In this document: in pieces, positions 32,116-41,081 of the stretch
Position numbering within the stretch: position 1 is the first letter of the stretch
Layout of the letters: each line of letters starts with the position of its first letter
Assembly: GCA_050186335.1 (NCBI GenBank)
Contig: JBFWYO010000033.1
Location: 1-43,402 of the forward strand
From: JBFWYO01 sp050186335
GTDB taxonomy: Bacteria; Pseudomonadota; Alphaproteobacteria; Bin65
Reading direction: 5' to 3'
Length of the DNA: 43,402 nucleotides
Translations under genes and position numbers: made by a program
The notes under the pieces: generated by a model
The model's input: only the letters and a program-made list of their open reading frames with translations
What the model was told of the DNA's origin: nothing
The model's database searches: none

Positions 32116-33303
32116 TCAATCCACCTGCAGCACCTGCCATTTCAGGTACGCGCTCTCGGGCAGATGCGGATGCACCGGATGATCCGGGCCGGCGCCGCCG
32201 GCATGGATGATTCGCGCGGCGCGGTGCGCCTGCGAAAGTCCCGCCGCGACTTCCTCGGCGAACAATTCGAGGCTCATATGGTGCGAGCAGGACGCGACGA
32301 ACAGGAACCCGCCGGCCTTGATCACGGGTGCCGCGAGGCGCACCAGCTTGCGGTAGCCGCGTGCCCCCGCGCTCAGCTCGCGCTTGGATTTGACGAAGCT
32401 CGGCGGGTCGCAAATCACGATGTCGTAGCGCGCGCCGCTGTCGCGGATCTTGTGCAGCGCCTCGAACGCTTCGCCCGCTTCGAACGAGCAGATCTTGCCC
32501 AGCCCGTTGTCGGCGGCGGCGCGCTGCGCCTGGGCGATCGCGGGTTTGGACGCATCGATTCCGTGCACCGCCTTGGCGCCCGCCTTGGCCGCGGTCACGC
32601 TGAACGCGCCGGTATGGCAATACATATCGAGCACGCGCTGGTCTTTCGCCATCGACGCGATCAGCGCGCGCGCCGGCTGCAGATCGAAGAACCAGCCGGT
32701 CTTCTGCCCCTCGAGCGGATCGATCGGGAACCGGCAGCCGCCTTCCTCGACGAACACGCCGCCCGCAAGATCGCCCGCGGCCACGCGGACTTCCTCGGGC
32801 ACCTGTTCGAGTTTCCGCACCGAGGCGTCGTTGCGCAGCACCACCGCGCGCGGCTTGAAGCTCGTTTCGAGCGCCGCCAGCAGCGCTTGCGTCAGCGTAT
32901 CGGCGCCGGCCGTATTCGACTGCACGACGAACACGTCGCCGTAGCGGTCGATGGCGAACCCGGGCAAGCCGTCGCCCTCGGCGTGGATCAGCCGGTAGAA
33001 CGGCCCGGCGAAGAACCGCGCGCGCAGTTCGGCCGCGTATTTAAGTTTTCGCGCGAACCAGTATTCGTCGAGCACGGCGTCGGGGTTGCGGTCGAACAGC
33101 CGGACCGCGATCAGCGAATGCAGGTTGAACGTGCCGATGCCGATCGGCCGGCCGTCGCTGGCCGCGACCGAGACCACGGAACCCTTCGGGATCAGCTTGG
33201 CATCCCCGGTCAGGCGCAGCTCGTTGGCGTAAACCCAGGGCCGGCCGTTGCGGACATGCTTGTCCTGGTGGGGCAGCAGGTGGAGCAGGGGATAATTGGA
33301 CAT
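32116..33303 (-). CDS. rlmI: RlmI-like 23S rRNA (cytosine-C5) methyltransferase
   Basis: 395 residues, the usual RlmI length. The N-terminus is a PUA domain (HVRNGRPWVYANELRL), the central EEHEA-like region has LPGFAIDRYGDVFVVQ, and the Rossmann domain has motif I VLDMYCHTGAFSVTAAKAGA, motif IV IVICDPPSFVKSK and motif VI VASCSHHMSLELF. The conserved Cys in SCSHH corresponds to the family's catalytic cysteine position. It modifies 23S rRNA in the cytosol (C1962 in E. coli numbering by family precedent). Stand-alone housekeeping gene. Confidence 0.9.
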   Translation of the reverse strand: MSNYPLLHLLPHQDKHVRNGRPWVYANELRLTGDAKLIPKGSVVSVAASDGRPIGIGTFNLHSLIAVRLFDRNPDAVLDEYWFARKLKYAAELRARFFAGPFYRLIHAEGDGLPGFAIDRYGDVFVVQSNTAGADTLTQALLAALETSFKPRAVVLRNDASVRKLEQVPEEVRVAAGDLAGGVFVEEGGCRFPIDPLEGQKTGWFFDLQPARALIASMAKDQRVLDMYCHTGAFSVTAAKAGAKAVHGIDASKPAIAQAQRAAADNGLGKICSFEAGEAFEALHKIRDSGARYDIVICDPPSFVKSKRELSAGARGYRKLVRLAAPVIKAGGFLFVASCSHHMSLELFAEEVAAGLSQAHRAARIIHAGGAGPDHPVHPHLPESAYLKWQVLQVD

Positions 33304-33365
33304 GGGCGGGGTTATACAGGAAAACCGCGCGAAGCAAGGACGGTTCTCGCGTCTTGAATGTGATC

Positions 33366-33487
33366 CATCCTTCGATACGCGCTTCGCGCTACTCAGGATG
33401 AGGTGGAGTTTTCGACGTCCAACAACTGCCTCATCCTGAGTAGCGCGTTCTTGCGCGCGTATCGTCCTTCGACAAGCTCAGGATGAG
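33366..33487. repeat. REP-like cluster, family A (three motifs)
   Basis: Arm one (33366-33404) reads TCCTTCGATACGCG..ACTCAGGATGAGG. Its imperfect inverted copy runs from 33429 to about 33468. A third motif, TCCTTCGACAAGCTCAGGAT(GAGG), ends at 33487. The cluster fills the 243-base gap between the HyuB stop and the RlmI start and lies downstream of the 33-43 kb operon. Confidence 0.85.
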
Positions 33488-33546
33488 GGGATGGGCCGCC
33501 GGCACGATCCTGCGGGCTTCGGCACAAATCTCCACCGCGAAGAATT

Positions 33547-35370
33547 CTACTCCGCCGCGCGCGCCTTCGGCTTCGCCATCTCCGCGCGCGCCGCCTTGGT
33601 TCCCGCCGCATCCACCTTGAACGTCCGCGGATCGACCACGACGCCGAACTTTTCGCGCACCTGGTCCGCCGTGTAGTAGCCGCGCGAAATATCCTTGGCG
33701 ACCGACTCGGTGTCGCGTTCCAATGGATTCCCGAAGCCGCCGCCGCCGGGGGTGGCGACTTCGATGCGGTCGCCGGGGCCGACGTTGATGTCCTGGTCCT
33801 TGGACAAGTGGGGCGGGATGTAGCGTTCGTTGCCGCGCTGCACGGCGACCCTGTTGACGCCGCCGTCGCCGCCGCCGAGCGCGCCCTGCGGGCCGACGCG
33901 GCCGTGGTCCATCACGAACGAGGCGCGCGCGGTGCCGCGCCGCAAGGTCACGCTGTATTTGACGCCGAAGCCGCCGCGCGTCTTGCCCGCACCGCCCGAG
34001 CCTTCGTGGATCGCATACTCGTCGATCAGGATCGGATAGCGCTGTTCGACGATTTCGATCGGCGTGGTCTTGGAAATGCCGATCGTCGAGCAGCCGTTGG
34101 TGATGCCGTCGCCCTCGCGATAGCCGCCGTAGCCGCCGCCGGAAATCAGGTACAGCACGTAGGAGCGGTTGTTCTGCGGATCGTGGCCGCCGAGCGCGAA
34201 ATTGCCCGAGCTGCCGGCGGGCGCGGCAAACAGCAGATCCGGAATCGCCTTGACCATGGCCGAGAACACCGCTTCGGCGATGCGCTGGCTGACCTCGGCG
34301 GCGCAGCCGGAGACCGGCCGCGGATACTTGGCATATAAAAAAGTCCCGTGCGGCTCGATGATGTTGAGCGGTGCGAACGTGCCGGCGTTGATCGGCACGT
34401 CCGGAAAGATGTGCTTCATCGCCAGGTAGATCGACGATTTGGTGGTGGCGATGACCGAATTCATCGGTCCCTGGCACGGCGGCGACGAGCCGGTCATGTC
34501 GAAGGTGAGACCGTCGCCCTTCTTGGTGATCTTCATGGCAATCTTGAGCGGCGCGTCGACCACGCCGTCGGAATCGACGAACGACTCGCCGACATAGACC
34601 CCATCGGGAATCAGCGAGATTTTCGCGCGCATGCGCTGTTCGGCGCGCGCCTTCAACTGCACGATGCCGTCGGTCACCACCGCGGCGCCGTAGCGGTCCA
34701 TCAGCGCGGTCAGCCGTTTTTCGCCGACCGAGAGTGCGGCGGCCTGCGCCTTGATGTCGCCGATGCGCTGGTCGGCGATGCGGATGTTGGAGAGGATGAT
34801 GCCGAGGATTTCCTCGTCCAACACGCCCCGCTTGAACAGCTTCACCGGCGGCAGTCGCAAACCTTCCTGTTCGACCTCGGTGGCGTTGGCGGAAAACCCG
34901 CCGGGCACCATGCCGCCGGTGTCCGGCCAATGGCCGGTATTGGCCAGCCAGCAATACAGCTTGCCCTTGTAGAAGAACGGCTTGACGAAGCGCACGTCCA
35001 TCAGATGCGTGCCGCCCATGTACGGATCGTTGACGACGTACATGTCGCCGGGCTTGACGTCCTTGGCGCGCTTGATCACTTCCATGGTGCCGAACTGCAT
35101 GGTGCCGACAAACACCGGCAGGCCGAGATCGCCCTGCGCGATCAATTCGCCGGTGACGCCATGGTAGATTCCGTCGGAACGGTCGAGCGCCTCCGAAATC
35201 ACCGGGCTGAACGCCGAGCGCACGAACGCCAGATCCATCTCGTTGCAAACCTGGATCAGCCCGTTCTGGATCACGACCAGCGTGACCGGATCGATGGCTT
35301 TGCCGCCACGCGATTTGCCGCCGCGCGGGGCGGCCGGCTTGGCTTTGCGGGATTTTGTGCGGGTGGTCAT
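33547..35370 (-). CDS. Hydantoinase B/oxoprolinase family subunit
   Basis: 607 residues. HyuB hallmarks are DPVTLVVIQNGLIQVCNEMD at the start, VVNDPYMGGTHLMDV, LANTGHWPDTGG, GSSPPCQGPMNSVIA, the Gly-rich SGGGGYGGYREGDGITN block and VDHGRVGPQG-type C-terminus ending in GGGGFGNPLERD. It is the partner of the HyuA subunit, and its ATG overlaps the HyuA stop (ATGA). Pairs of this kind are N-methylhydantoinases, oxoprolinases, acetone/acetophenone carboxylases or lactamases. It has a Lys/Arg-rich N-terminal extension of about 25 residues. The substrate is unknown. Confidence 0.92.
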   Translation of the reverse strand: MTTRTKSRKAKPAAPRGGKSRGGKAIDPVTLVVIQNGLIQVCNEMDLAFVRSAFSPVISEALDRSDGIYHGVTGELIAQGDLGLPVFVGTMQFGTMEVIKRAKDVKPGDMYVVNDPYMGGTHLMDVRFVKPFFYKGKLYCWLANTGHWPDTGGMVPGGFSANATEVEQEGLRLPPVKLFKRGVLDEEILGIILSNIRIADQRIGDIKAQAAALSVGEKRLTALMDRYGAAVVTDGIVQLKARAEQRMRAKISLIPDGVYVGESFVDSDGVVDAPLKIAMKITKKGDGLTFDMTGSSPPCQGPMNSVIATTKSSIYLAMKHIFPDVPINAGTFAPLNIIEPHGTFLYAKYPRPVSGCAAEVSQRIAEAVFSAMVKAIPDLLFAAPAGSSGNFALGGHDPQNNRSYVLYLISGGGYGGYREGDGITNGCSTIGISKTTPIEIVEQRYPILIDEYAIHEGSGGAGKTRGGFGVKYSVTLRRGTARASFVMDHGRVGPQGALGGGDGGVNRVAVQRGNERYIPPHLSKDQDINVGPGDRIEVATPGGGGFGNPLERDTESVAKDISRGYYTADQVREKFGVVVDPRTFKVDAAGTKAARAEMAKPKARAAE

Positions 35371-37427
35371 TTGGCACCTCCGCCGACGCGAATGATAAGA
35401 TTTCCGAGCTTGTCCGTCACCAGCTTGCAGCCGGGTTCGACCACGATGGTCGAATCCAGTTGTTCGACGATCAGCGGGCCGGCCAGCTTGCCGCCGCGCG
35501 CCAACTGCTCGCGCCGGTAGATCGGCGTCTTTTTCCAGCCGCCGGCCTCGAACCAGACGCGCCGGTGGGCGCGCGGCTTGGTGCCGAGCTTCTTGTCGAC
35601 CTGTGTGAGGTCGGCCAGCGGCACGCGCTTGCGCCGGCCGATCACTGCGGTGTGCAGGTTCACCAGCACCGGGCGGATTTCCGGCAGCGCCACTTCGAAG
35701 CGCCGCCAGTAAACGGCTTCGAAATCCTGGCGCAGCTTTTCGCGGGTGACCTTGGAATTGGCGACCGGCACGGTCAGGATGTGGCTCTGGCCCTGGAACT
35801 GCATGTCGGCGAAATGCAGCACGGTCAGGCCCTCGATTTCGACCTGTTCGCGGCCGATCGTGGTCTTGCCTTCGGCGACCTGCGCATCGAGCGTGTCGCG
35901 CACGAGCTTCATATCGAGCTCGGCGAGCGGCCGGTTGACCGTGCGCACATAGTCGTGGCGCACGTCGGCGACCAGGCAGCCCAGCGCGTTCGTGATGCCC
36001 GGCTTGGCCGGCACCAGCACGTTGGGAATGGCGAGCTCGCGGGCGAGGGCGGTCGCGTGCAGCGGCCCGGCGCCGCCGAACGCGAACAGCGCGAAATCGC
36101 GCGGGTCGTGGCCGCGCGACAGCGAGACCATGCGGAGCGCGCCGGCCATGCGGTCGTTGGCGATGCGGATGATCGCGGCGGCGACTTCATAGGCGTCCAT
36201 GCCCATATGCTTGCCGATTTCGCGCTCGAAGATCGCGGCGATCGCGTCGAGCGAGATCTTGTTCTCGACCGCCAGCAGCGCATCCGGATTGAGCCGGCCC
36301 AGCAGCAAGTTCGCGTCGGTGATGGTCGGCCGCTTGCCGCCGCGGCCGTAACAGATCGGCCCCGGCGTGGCGCCCGCGCTTTCCGGCCCCACTTGCAGCA
36401 TGCCGGCGTCGTTGATGAACGCCAGCGAACCGCCGCCGGCGCCGATCGTGTGCACGTCGACCATCGGCACATGGATCGGCATCGCATATTCCAGCTCCAG
36501 CTCCGAGCTGACGTCCGGGATGCCGTTCTGGATCAGCCCCACGTCGCAGCTGGTCCCGCCCATGTCGCAGGTGATGACGTTGGGCATGCCGGCGGATACC
36601 GAGGTGTAGGCGGCGGCGATGATGCCCGAGGCAGGCCCGGACATGACCGTATTGACCGCGGCTTCCGAAACGATGCGCGACGACACCGTGCCGCCGTTGC
36701 CCTGCATGACCAGCAGGTCGCGCGGATAGCCTTCGCTCTTGAGCTCGTTCTGCAGGCGGGAAATGTATCTATGCAGGACCGGCTGGATCGACGCGTTGAC
36801 CGCCGCGGTCACGCCGCGCTCGTATTCTCGGTACTCGCTGATGATCCGGTGGCCGAGCGTGATGTAATTGTTGGGCCAGAGTTCCTCTGCGATCTCGCCC
36901 GCGCGCCGCTCGTGCGCGGGATTGATGTAGGCGTGCAGGAAATGGATGACGATCGCCTCGCAGCCGGCCGCGATCAGCTTCTTGACCGCGGCTTCGACCT
37001 GCGCCTCATCGAGCGCGCGAATGACGTTGCCCTGCGCGTCCATGCGCTCGGTCACCTCCAGGCGCAGCTCGCGCGGGATCAGCGGCACGAACTGGCCCTT
37101 CAATCCGTACGGCTTCGGCCGCGTGCGGCGGCCGAGCTCCAATACGTCGCGGAAGCCGCGCGTGGTAATCAGCCCGCACCGGCTGATCTTGCGCTCCAGC
37201 AGTGCGTTGGTCGTGGTCGTCGTGCCGTGGATGATGGTCGAGACCGCATCGAGCCGCTCGCCCGTCGTCTTGAGCGCCGAAAGCACGCCGAACGCCTGGT
37301 TCTCGACCGTGCTCGGCACTTTCGCCACGCGGATGTTGCGCCCGTCCTCGTCCATCATGATGAGATCGGTGAACGTTCCGCCGACGTCGATGCCGACGAC
37401 CTTGCCGATTCGTTTTTTGGCTTTCAT
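35367..37427 (-). CDS. Hydantoinase A/oxoprolinase family ATP-dependent subunit
   Basis: 686 residues from ATG 37427; an upstream in-frame start adds a non-family tail. The actin-like ATPase motifs are present: phosphate-1 VVGIDVGGTFTDLIMMDEDG (residues ~10-29), HGTTTTTNALLERK, phosphate-2 ITCDMGGTSCDVGLI and adenosine-region FAFGGAGPLHATALARELAI. It activates the amide or carbonyl substrate with ATP for its HyuB partner. It follows the LivF gene after a palindromic repeat, and together with a Liv-type importer suggests uptake and ATP-dependent opening of a cyclic amide or carboxylation of a ketone (inference). Confidence 0.93.
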   Translation of the reverse strand: MKAKKRIGKVVGIDVGGTFTDLIMMDEDGRNIRVAKVPSTVENQAFGVLSALKTTGERLDAVSTIIHGTTTTTNALLERKISRCGLITTRGFRDVLELGRRTRPKPYGLKGQFVPLIPRELRLEVTERMDAQGNVIRALDEAQVEAAVKKLIAAGCEAIVIHFLHAYINPAHERRAGEIAEELWPNNYITLGHRIISEYREYERGVTAAVNASIQPVLHRYISRLQNELKSEGYPRDLLVMQGNGGTVSSRIVSEAAVNTVMSGPASGIIAAAYTSVSAGMPNVITCDMGGTSCDVGLIQNGIPDVSSELELEYAMPIHVPMVDVHTIGAGGGSLAFINDAGMLQVGPESAGATPGPICYGRGGKRPTITDANLLLGRLNPDALLAVENKISLDAIAAIFEREIGKHMGMDAYEVAAAIIRIANDRMAGALRMVSLSRGHDPRDFALFAFGGAGPLHATALARELAIPNVLVPAKPGITNALGCLVADVRHDYVRTVNRPLAELDMKLVRDTLDAQVAEGKTTIGREQVEIEGLTVLHFADMQFQGQSHILTVPVANSKVTREKLRQDFEAVYWRRFEVALPEIRPVLVNLHTAVIGRRKRVPLADLTQVDKKLGTKPRAHRRVWFEAGGWKKTPIYRREQLARGGKLAGPLIVEQLDSTIVVEPGCKLVTDKLGNLIIRVGGGAK

Positions 37428-37446
37428 CGCTCGGTACTCCGCTCGT

Positions 37447-37522
37447 CTCATCCTTCGAGGCTCGCCTGTGGCTCGCACCTCAGGATGAGGCCTTTATTTT
37501 TAGAAGCCTCGAACCATGAGGC
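37447..37522. repeat. REP-like palindrome, family A, inside the operon
   Basis: CTCATCCTTCGAGG..CCTCAGGATGAGG (37447-37490) is a near-perfect palindrome with an added inverted fragment GCCTCGAACCATGAGGC (37506-37522). It lies in the 102 bases between the LivF stop and the HyuA start, where it may protect the mRNA end or tune expression of the parts. Confidence 0.85.
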
Positions 37523-37529
37523 CGTTTCG

Positions 37530-38231
37530 TCACACCGTCAGATACGCCTTGCGCACGTCTTCGTTGGCCGCCAGCTCCGCCATCGTGCCTTCGTACTGGA
37601 TGCGGCCTTTTTCGATGATGTAGGCGCGGTCGGAAACCAGCGTGGCGAAGTGCAGATTCTGTTCGCTGAGCAGCACCGAGACGCCGCTCGTCTTCAATTC
37701 GCGTATGGTATTCGCCAGCTGCTCGACGATGACCGGCGCCAGGCCCTCGGACGGTTCGTCCAGCAGCACCATGCGCGGGTTGCCCATCAGCGTGCGCGCG
37801 ATGGTCAGCATCTGCTGTTCGCCGCCGCTCATGCGCCCGCCGGGGCGGTCGCGCATCGCCGCCAGATTGGGAAACAGCGCGAACAGCCGTTCGGCGGTCC
37901 AGGTGACCACGCCGTCGCGCGGCTTCTGCTTGCCGACTTCGAGATTCTCCATGACGCTGAGCTCGGTGAAGATGCGCCGTTCCTCGGGCACATAGCCGAG
38001 GCCCAGGCGGGAAATCGCGAACGGCTGCTTGCCGCCGATCGAAATCCCCTCGAACGACAAGTCGCCTTTGGCCGCCGGCACCAGGCCCATGATCGATTTC
38101 ATCGTGGTCGATTTGCCGGCGCCGTTGCGGCCCAGCAGCACCACCACCTCGCCCGCGCGCACCTCGAGCGCCACGTCGAACAGGATATGCGCGCGGCCGT
38201 AGAATGCGTTCAGGTTGCGCACCGACAGCAT
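37530..38231 (-). CDS. livF: Branched-chain-type ABC transporter ATP-binding protein (LivF)
   Basis: 233 residues, normal LivF length. Walker A GRNGAGKSTTMKS, Q-loop YVPEERRIFTELSV, signature RMSGGEQQMLTIAR, Walker B MVLLDEPSEGLAP and H-loop LLSEQNLHFA are all present; the SEGLAP ending is LivF-specific. It starts directly after the LivG stop with no gap. It powers the HAAT-type importer together with LivG. The symbol denotes the family; the cargo need not be a branched-chain amino acid. Confidence 0.93.
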   Translation of the reverse strand: MLSVRNLNAFYGRAHILFDVALEVRAGEVVVLLGRNGAGKSTTMKSIMGLVPAAKGDLSFEGISIGGKQPFAISRLGLGYVPEERRIFTELSVMENLEVGKQKPRDGVVTWTAERLFALFPNLAAMRDRPGGRMSGGEQQMLTIARTLMGNPRMVLLDEPSEGLAPVIVEQLANTIRELKTSGVSVLLSEQNLHFATLVSDRAYIIEKGRIQYEGTMAELAANEDVRKAYLTV

Positions 38232-38996
38232 CTAATGTGTCCCCACGCCGTGCACGGCGCCGGAACCCAGATAGATGTCCTGCACCTGCTTGTTGTTGCG
38301 TACGTCGAGCGGCTTGCCCTGCGCGATCAGTTCGCCGCGGTTGAGCACCATGATGCGGTCGGCGTGGGCGAACACCACGTCCATGTCGTGTTCGGTGAAC
38401 AGCACCGAGATCTTTTCCGCGTGCACGATATCGGCGGCCAGCTGCATCAGTGCGATGCGTTCGCGCGGCGCCATGCCGGCGGTCGGTTCGTCCATCAACA
38501 GAAGCTTCGGCGCGTTCGCCAGCGCCACGGCGAGTTCGACGCGCTTCAGGTCGCCGTAAGCCAGCACGCCGCACGCCCGCTCGTGCTGCTGCGCCATGCC
38601 GACCCGGTCGAGCAGCGCCATGGCCTCGTCCTTGTACAGATCGCCGGCGCGCCGCCACAGCGCGCGTGTTTCGCCGTGGAACGACAGCAGCGCCATCTGC
38701 ACGTTCTCGCGCACGGTCATCGAGCCGAACGTGGCGGTGATCTGAAACGTGCGGCCGACGCCCAGGCGCCATACCTCGCGCGGCGCCATGCCGGCGATGT
38801 CGCGGCCGAGAATCCTGATGCTGCCGGCGTCGGGCGGCAACTGGCCGTTCAGCATGTTGAAGCAGGTCGTCTTGCCGGCGCCGTTCGGCCCGATCAGCGC
38901 CAGCAATTCGCCCTCCGGCAGCGTAAAAGAGACGTTCTTCACCGCCTGCACGCCGCCGAACGATTTGCTGAGCGCATCGACCGCGAGCACGCTCAT
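38232..38996 (-). CDS. livG: Branched-chain-type ABC transporter ATP-binding protein (LivG)
   Basis: 254 residues from ATG 38996, which overlaps the stop of the permease gene (ATGA). Walker A GPNGAGKTTCFNML, Q-loop FQITATFGSMTV, signature-region VLAYGDLKRVELAVAL, Walker B LLLMDEPTAGMAP and H-loop TEHDMDVV are seen. The signature replaces the canonical LSGGQ with LAYGD, which is normal for LivG (LSYGD). It pairs with LivF. Confidence 0.93.
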   Translation of the reverse strand: MSVLAVDALSKSFGGVQAVKNVSFTLPEGELLALIGPNGAGKTTCFNMLNGQLPPDAGSIRILGRDIAGMAPREVWRLGVGRTFQITATFGSMTVRENVQMALLSFHGETRALWRRAGDLYKDEAMALLDRVGMAQQHERACGVLAYGDLKRVELAVALANAPKLLLMDEPTAGMAPRERIALMQLAADIVHAEKISVLFTEHDMDVVFAHADRIMVLNRGELIAQGKPLDVRNNKQVQDIYLGSGAVHGVGTH

Positions 38997-40903
38997 GACT
39001 TGCCCCCGCCGATCAGCTCTTCGCGTTTGACGAAGCCCAGCCACGTGCCGACCTTGTCGCGCAGGAAGCCGGCGATGCCTTGCGGGAAGAAGGTCGCGAT
39101 GACGATGATGATGAGACCCAGCCCGGCCTGCCAGTATTTGGCGAAGAAACCGATGCCGATCAGGTTCCAGAATTTCGGGTTCGAGATCGTATCGCGCAGC
39201 CATTCGTAGGCGGCGGCGCCGACCAGCGGGCCGCCCAGGGTCTGCACGCCGCCGAACAGCACCATCATCAGCGCGTCGATCGAGTGCGGGATGTCCATTA
39301 CGGTCGGGAATACGCTGCCCTTGGCGTAAACGTGCAGCACGCCCGCGATGCCGGCGAACGCGCCGGCGATGGTGAAGGCGAACCATTGGTGCCGGCGCAC
39401 GTCGATGCCGATCGCATCCGCCCGGCGCGGCGAATCGCGGCCCGCGCGCATCGTGTAGCCGAACGGCGCATACAGGATTCGCCGCAGCAGGAACGCGCCG
39501 CCGATGCACAGCAGCAGCGTCAGATAATAATAGACCAGCTTGTTCGCCGCCCACGAACTCGGCCGGATCGACAGGATGCCGTCCTCGCCGCCGGTCGCCT
39601 CGTTCCATTGGAAGATCACCGACCAGACGATCTGCGCGAACGCCAGCGTCAGCATCGCCAGGTACACGCCGGCCAGGCGCACCGCGAACCAACCGAACAC
39701 GAAGGCGCCGAACGCCGCCGCGATGGCGCCGGCGACGATGCCGAACTCCATCGGCACGGCGAAGAACTTCACCATCAGCGCGGCGCCGTACGCGCCGAGC
39801 CCGAAATACGCAGCGTGGCCGAACGACACCATGCCGCCCGGGCCCATGATGAAATGCAAGCTGGCGGCGAACAGCACGAGAATCAGAATGTCGATCGCGA
39901 GAATGACCGTGCCCGGACCGAGCGCCGGCAGCGCGATCAGGGCGAGCGCCACGATCAGATACAGCAGCTTCAGGCGCGGCTCGGCCGGCCGCAGCGGCGC
40001 CTCGAGCGCCACGTTATGCGCTGCACCCGTTTCCGCCTTGCCGAGCAGGCCCCACGGGCGGAACACCAGGACCACCGCCATGACCAGGAACATGATGACC
40101 AGGGTCAGCTTCGGGAACACCAGAATGGCGAAGGCGTTCAGCTCGGCGATCAGGAACGCGGCCAGGAACGCGCCGCCCATGCTGCCCATGCCGCCGACGA
40201 CCACGACCACGAACGCGGCGGCGATGATGTTCAGATCCATGTCCAGCTTGATCGATTCGCGCGGCAACTGAATGGCGCCGCCCAAGCCCGCCAGCACCGC
40301 GCCGACGAAGAACACGCTGGTGAACAGCAGCTTCTGGTTCACGCCGAGCACGCCGACTATGTCGCGGTCCTGCGTCGCCGCGCGCACCAGCGTGCCCCAG
40401 CGCGTCTTGCGCAGCAGCAGCCACATGAGCCCCAATACGAGGGGGCCGACGCCGATCATGAACAGGTCGCGGACCGGAAATTTCTGGTCGCCGATGTCGA
40501 TCGCGGCGGCGAAATAGGCGGGCAGGGCCCAGAAATAATCCTCGCTGCCCCAGCCCATGCGCGTCACGTCCTTGACCACGAGCACGACGCCGAAGGTGGC
40601 GATCAGCTGGAACAGTTCCGGCGCGTGGTAGATGCGCCGCAGCAGCACCAGTTCGACGAAAATGCCGATCGCGCCGACGATGATCGAGGCGAACACCACG
40701 CTGCCGATGAAGCCGGGAAACGAATTGCCGAAAAACTTCGCCGAGATCGTATACGCGAAGTACGCGCCCAGCATGTAGAACGAGCCGTGCGCGAAATTGA
40801 CGATGCGAGTGACGCCGAAAATCAGCGACAGACCGCACGCCACCAGGAACAAGGAGGAAGCGCTGGCCAGTCCCGTCAGGAACTGGACGATGTAAAAATC
40901 CAT
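38993..40903 (-). CDS. Fused LivH-LivM branched-chain-type ABC permease
   Basis: 636 residues from ATG 40903, twice the normal size of one permease. Residues ~1-300 are LivH-like (LIFGVTRIVNFAHGSFYMLGAY at the N-terminus, VVVVVGGMGSMGGAFLAAF later). A linker of about 25 residues (KAETGAAHNVALEAPLRPAEP) leads into a LivM-like half (GPGGMVSFGHAAYFGLGAYGAAL, LRRILYAPFGYTMRAGRDSPRRADAIGID, MMVLFGGVQTLGGPLVGAAAYE). No internal stop or frameshift was seen. It forms the whole membrane pore on one chain. Such fusions are known but uncommon. Confidence 0.9.
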   Translation of the reverse strand: MDFYIVQFLTGLASASSLFLVACGLSLIFGVTRIVNFAHGSFYMLGAYFAYTISAKFFGNSFPGFIGSVVFASIIVGAIGIFVELVLLRRIYHAPELFQLIATFGVVLVVKDVTRMGWGSEDYFWALPAYFAAAIDIGDQKFPVRDLFMIGVGPLVLGLMWLLLRKTRWGTLVRAATQDRDIVGVLGVNQKLLFTSVFFVGAVLAGLGGAIQLPRESIKLDMDLNIIAAAFVVVVVGGMGSMGGAFLAAFLIAELNAFAILVFPKLTLVIMFLVMAVVLVFRPWGLLGKAETGAAHNVALEAPLRPAEPRLKLLYLIVALALIALPALGPGTVILAIDILILVLFAASLHFIMGPGGMVSFGHAAYFGLGAYGAALMVKFFAVPMEFGIVAGAIAAAFGAFVFGWFAVRLAGVYLAMLTLAFAQIVWSVIFQWNEATGGEDGILSIRPSSWAANKLVYYYLTLLLCIGGAFLLRRILYAPFGYTMRAGRDSPRRADAIGIDVRRHQWFAFTIAGAFAGIAGVLHVYAKGSVFPTVMDIPHSIDALMMVLFGGVQTLGGPLVGAAAYEWLRDTISNPKFWNLIGIGFFAKYWQAGLGLIIIVIATFFPQGIAGFLRDKVGTWLGFVKREELIGGGKS

Positions 40904-40953
40904 CGCGCGAGGTTCCGGGTTGGAGGTGTGGAGTCGTCGTTGTCGAACCGGCC

Positions 40954-41070
40954 TTCGACCTCCCCCCACCCCAACCCTCCCCCGCAAGGGGGGAGGGAAG
41001 CAGGTGGGTGCCCCGCTTTGTCTCCCTCCCCCTTTACGGGGGAGGGCCGGGGAGGGGGGTGGCGGTCGAA
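40954..41070. repeat. Family B palindromic element between the binding-protein and permease genes
   Basis: 117 bases bounded by TTCGACC (40954-40960) and its inverse GGTCGAA (41064-41070). Inside are two CCCTCCCCC..GGGGGAGGG hairpins, 40975-40997 and 41024-41046, with G/C-rich tails pointing outward, the reverse of the arrangement at 20441-20583. It lies between the LivK-like stop and the permease start. Confidence 0.85.
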
Positions 41071-41081
41071 AGTGCGTCCGT

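Noticed and set aside
35355..39209. A 1284-codon open frame on the plus strand
   Set aside because: It runs antisense to HyuA, LivF and LivG, its translation is Arg/His/Gln/Asp-rich without any domain, and GC-rich third positions routinely open such frames.
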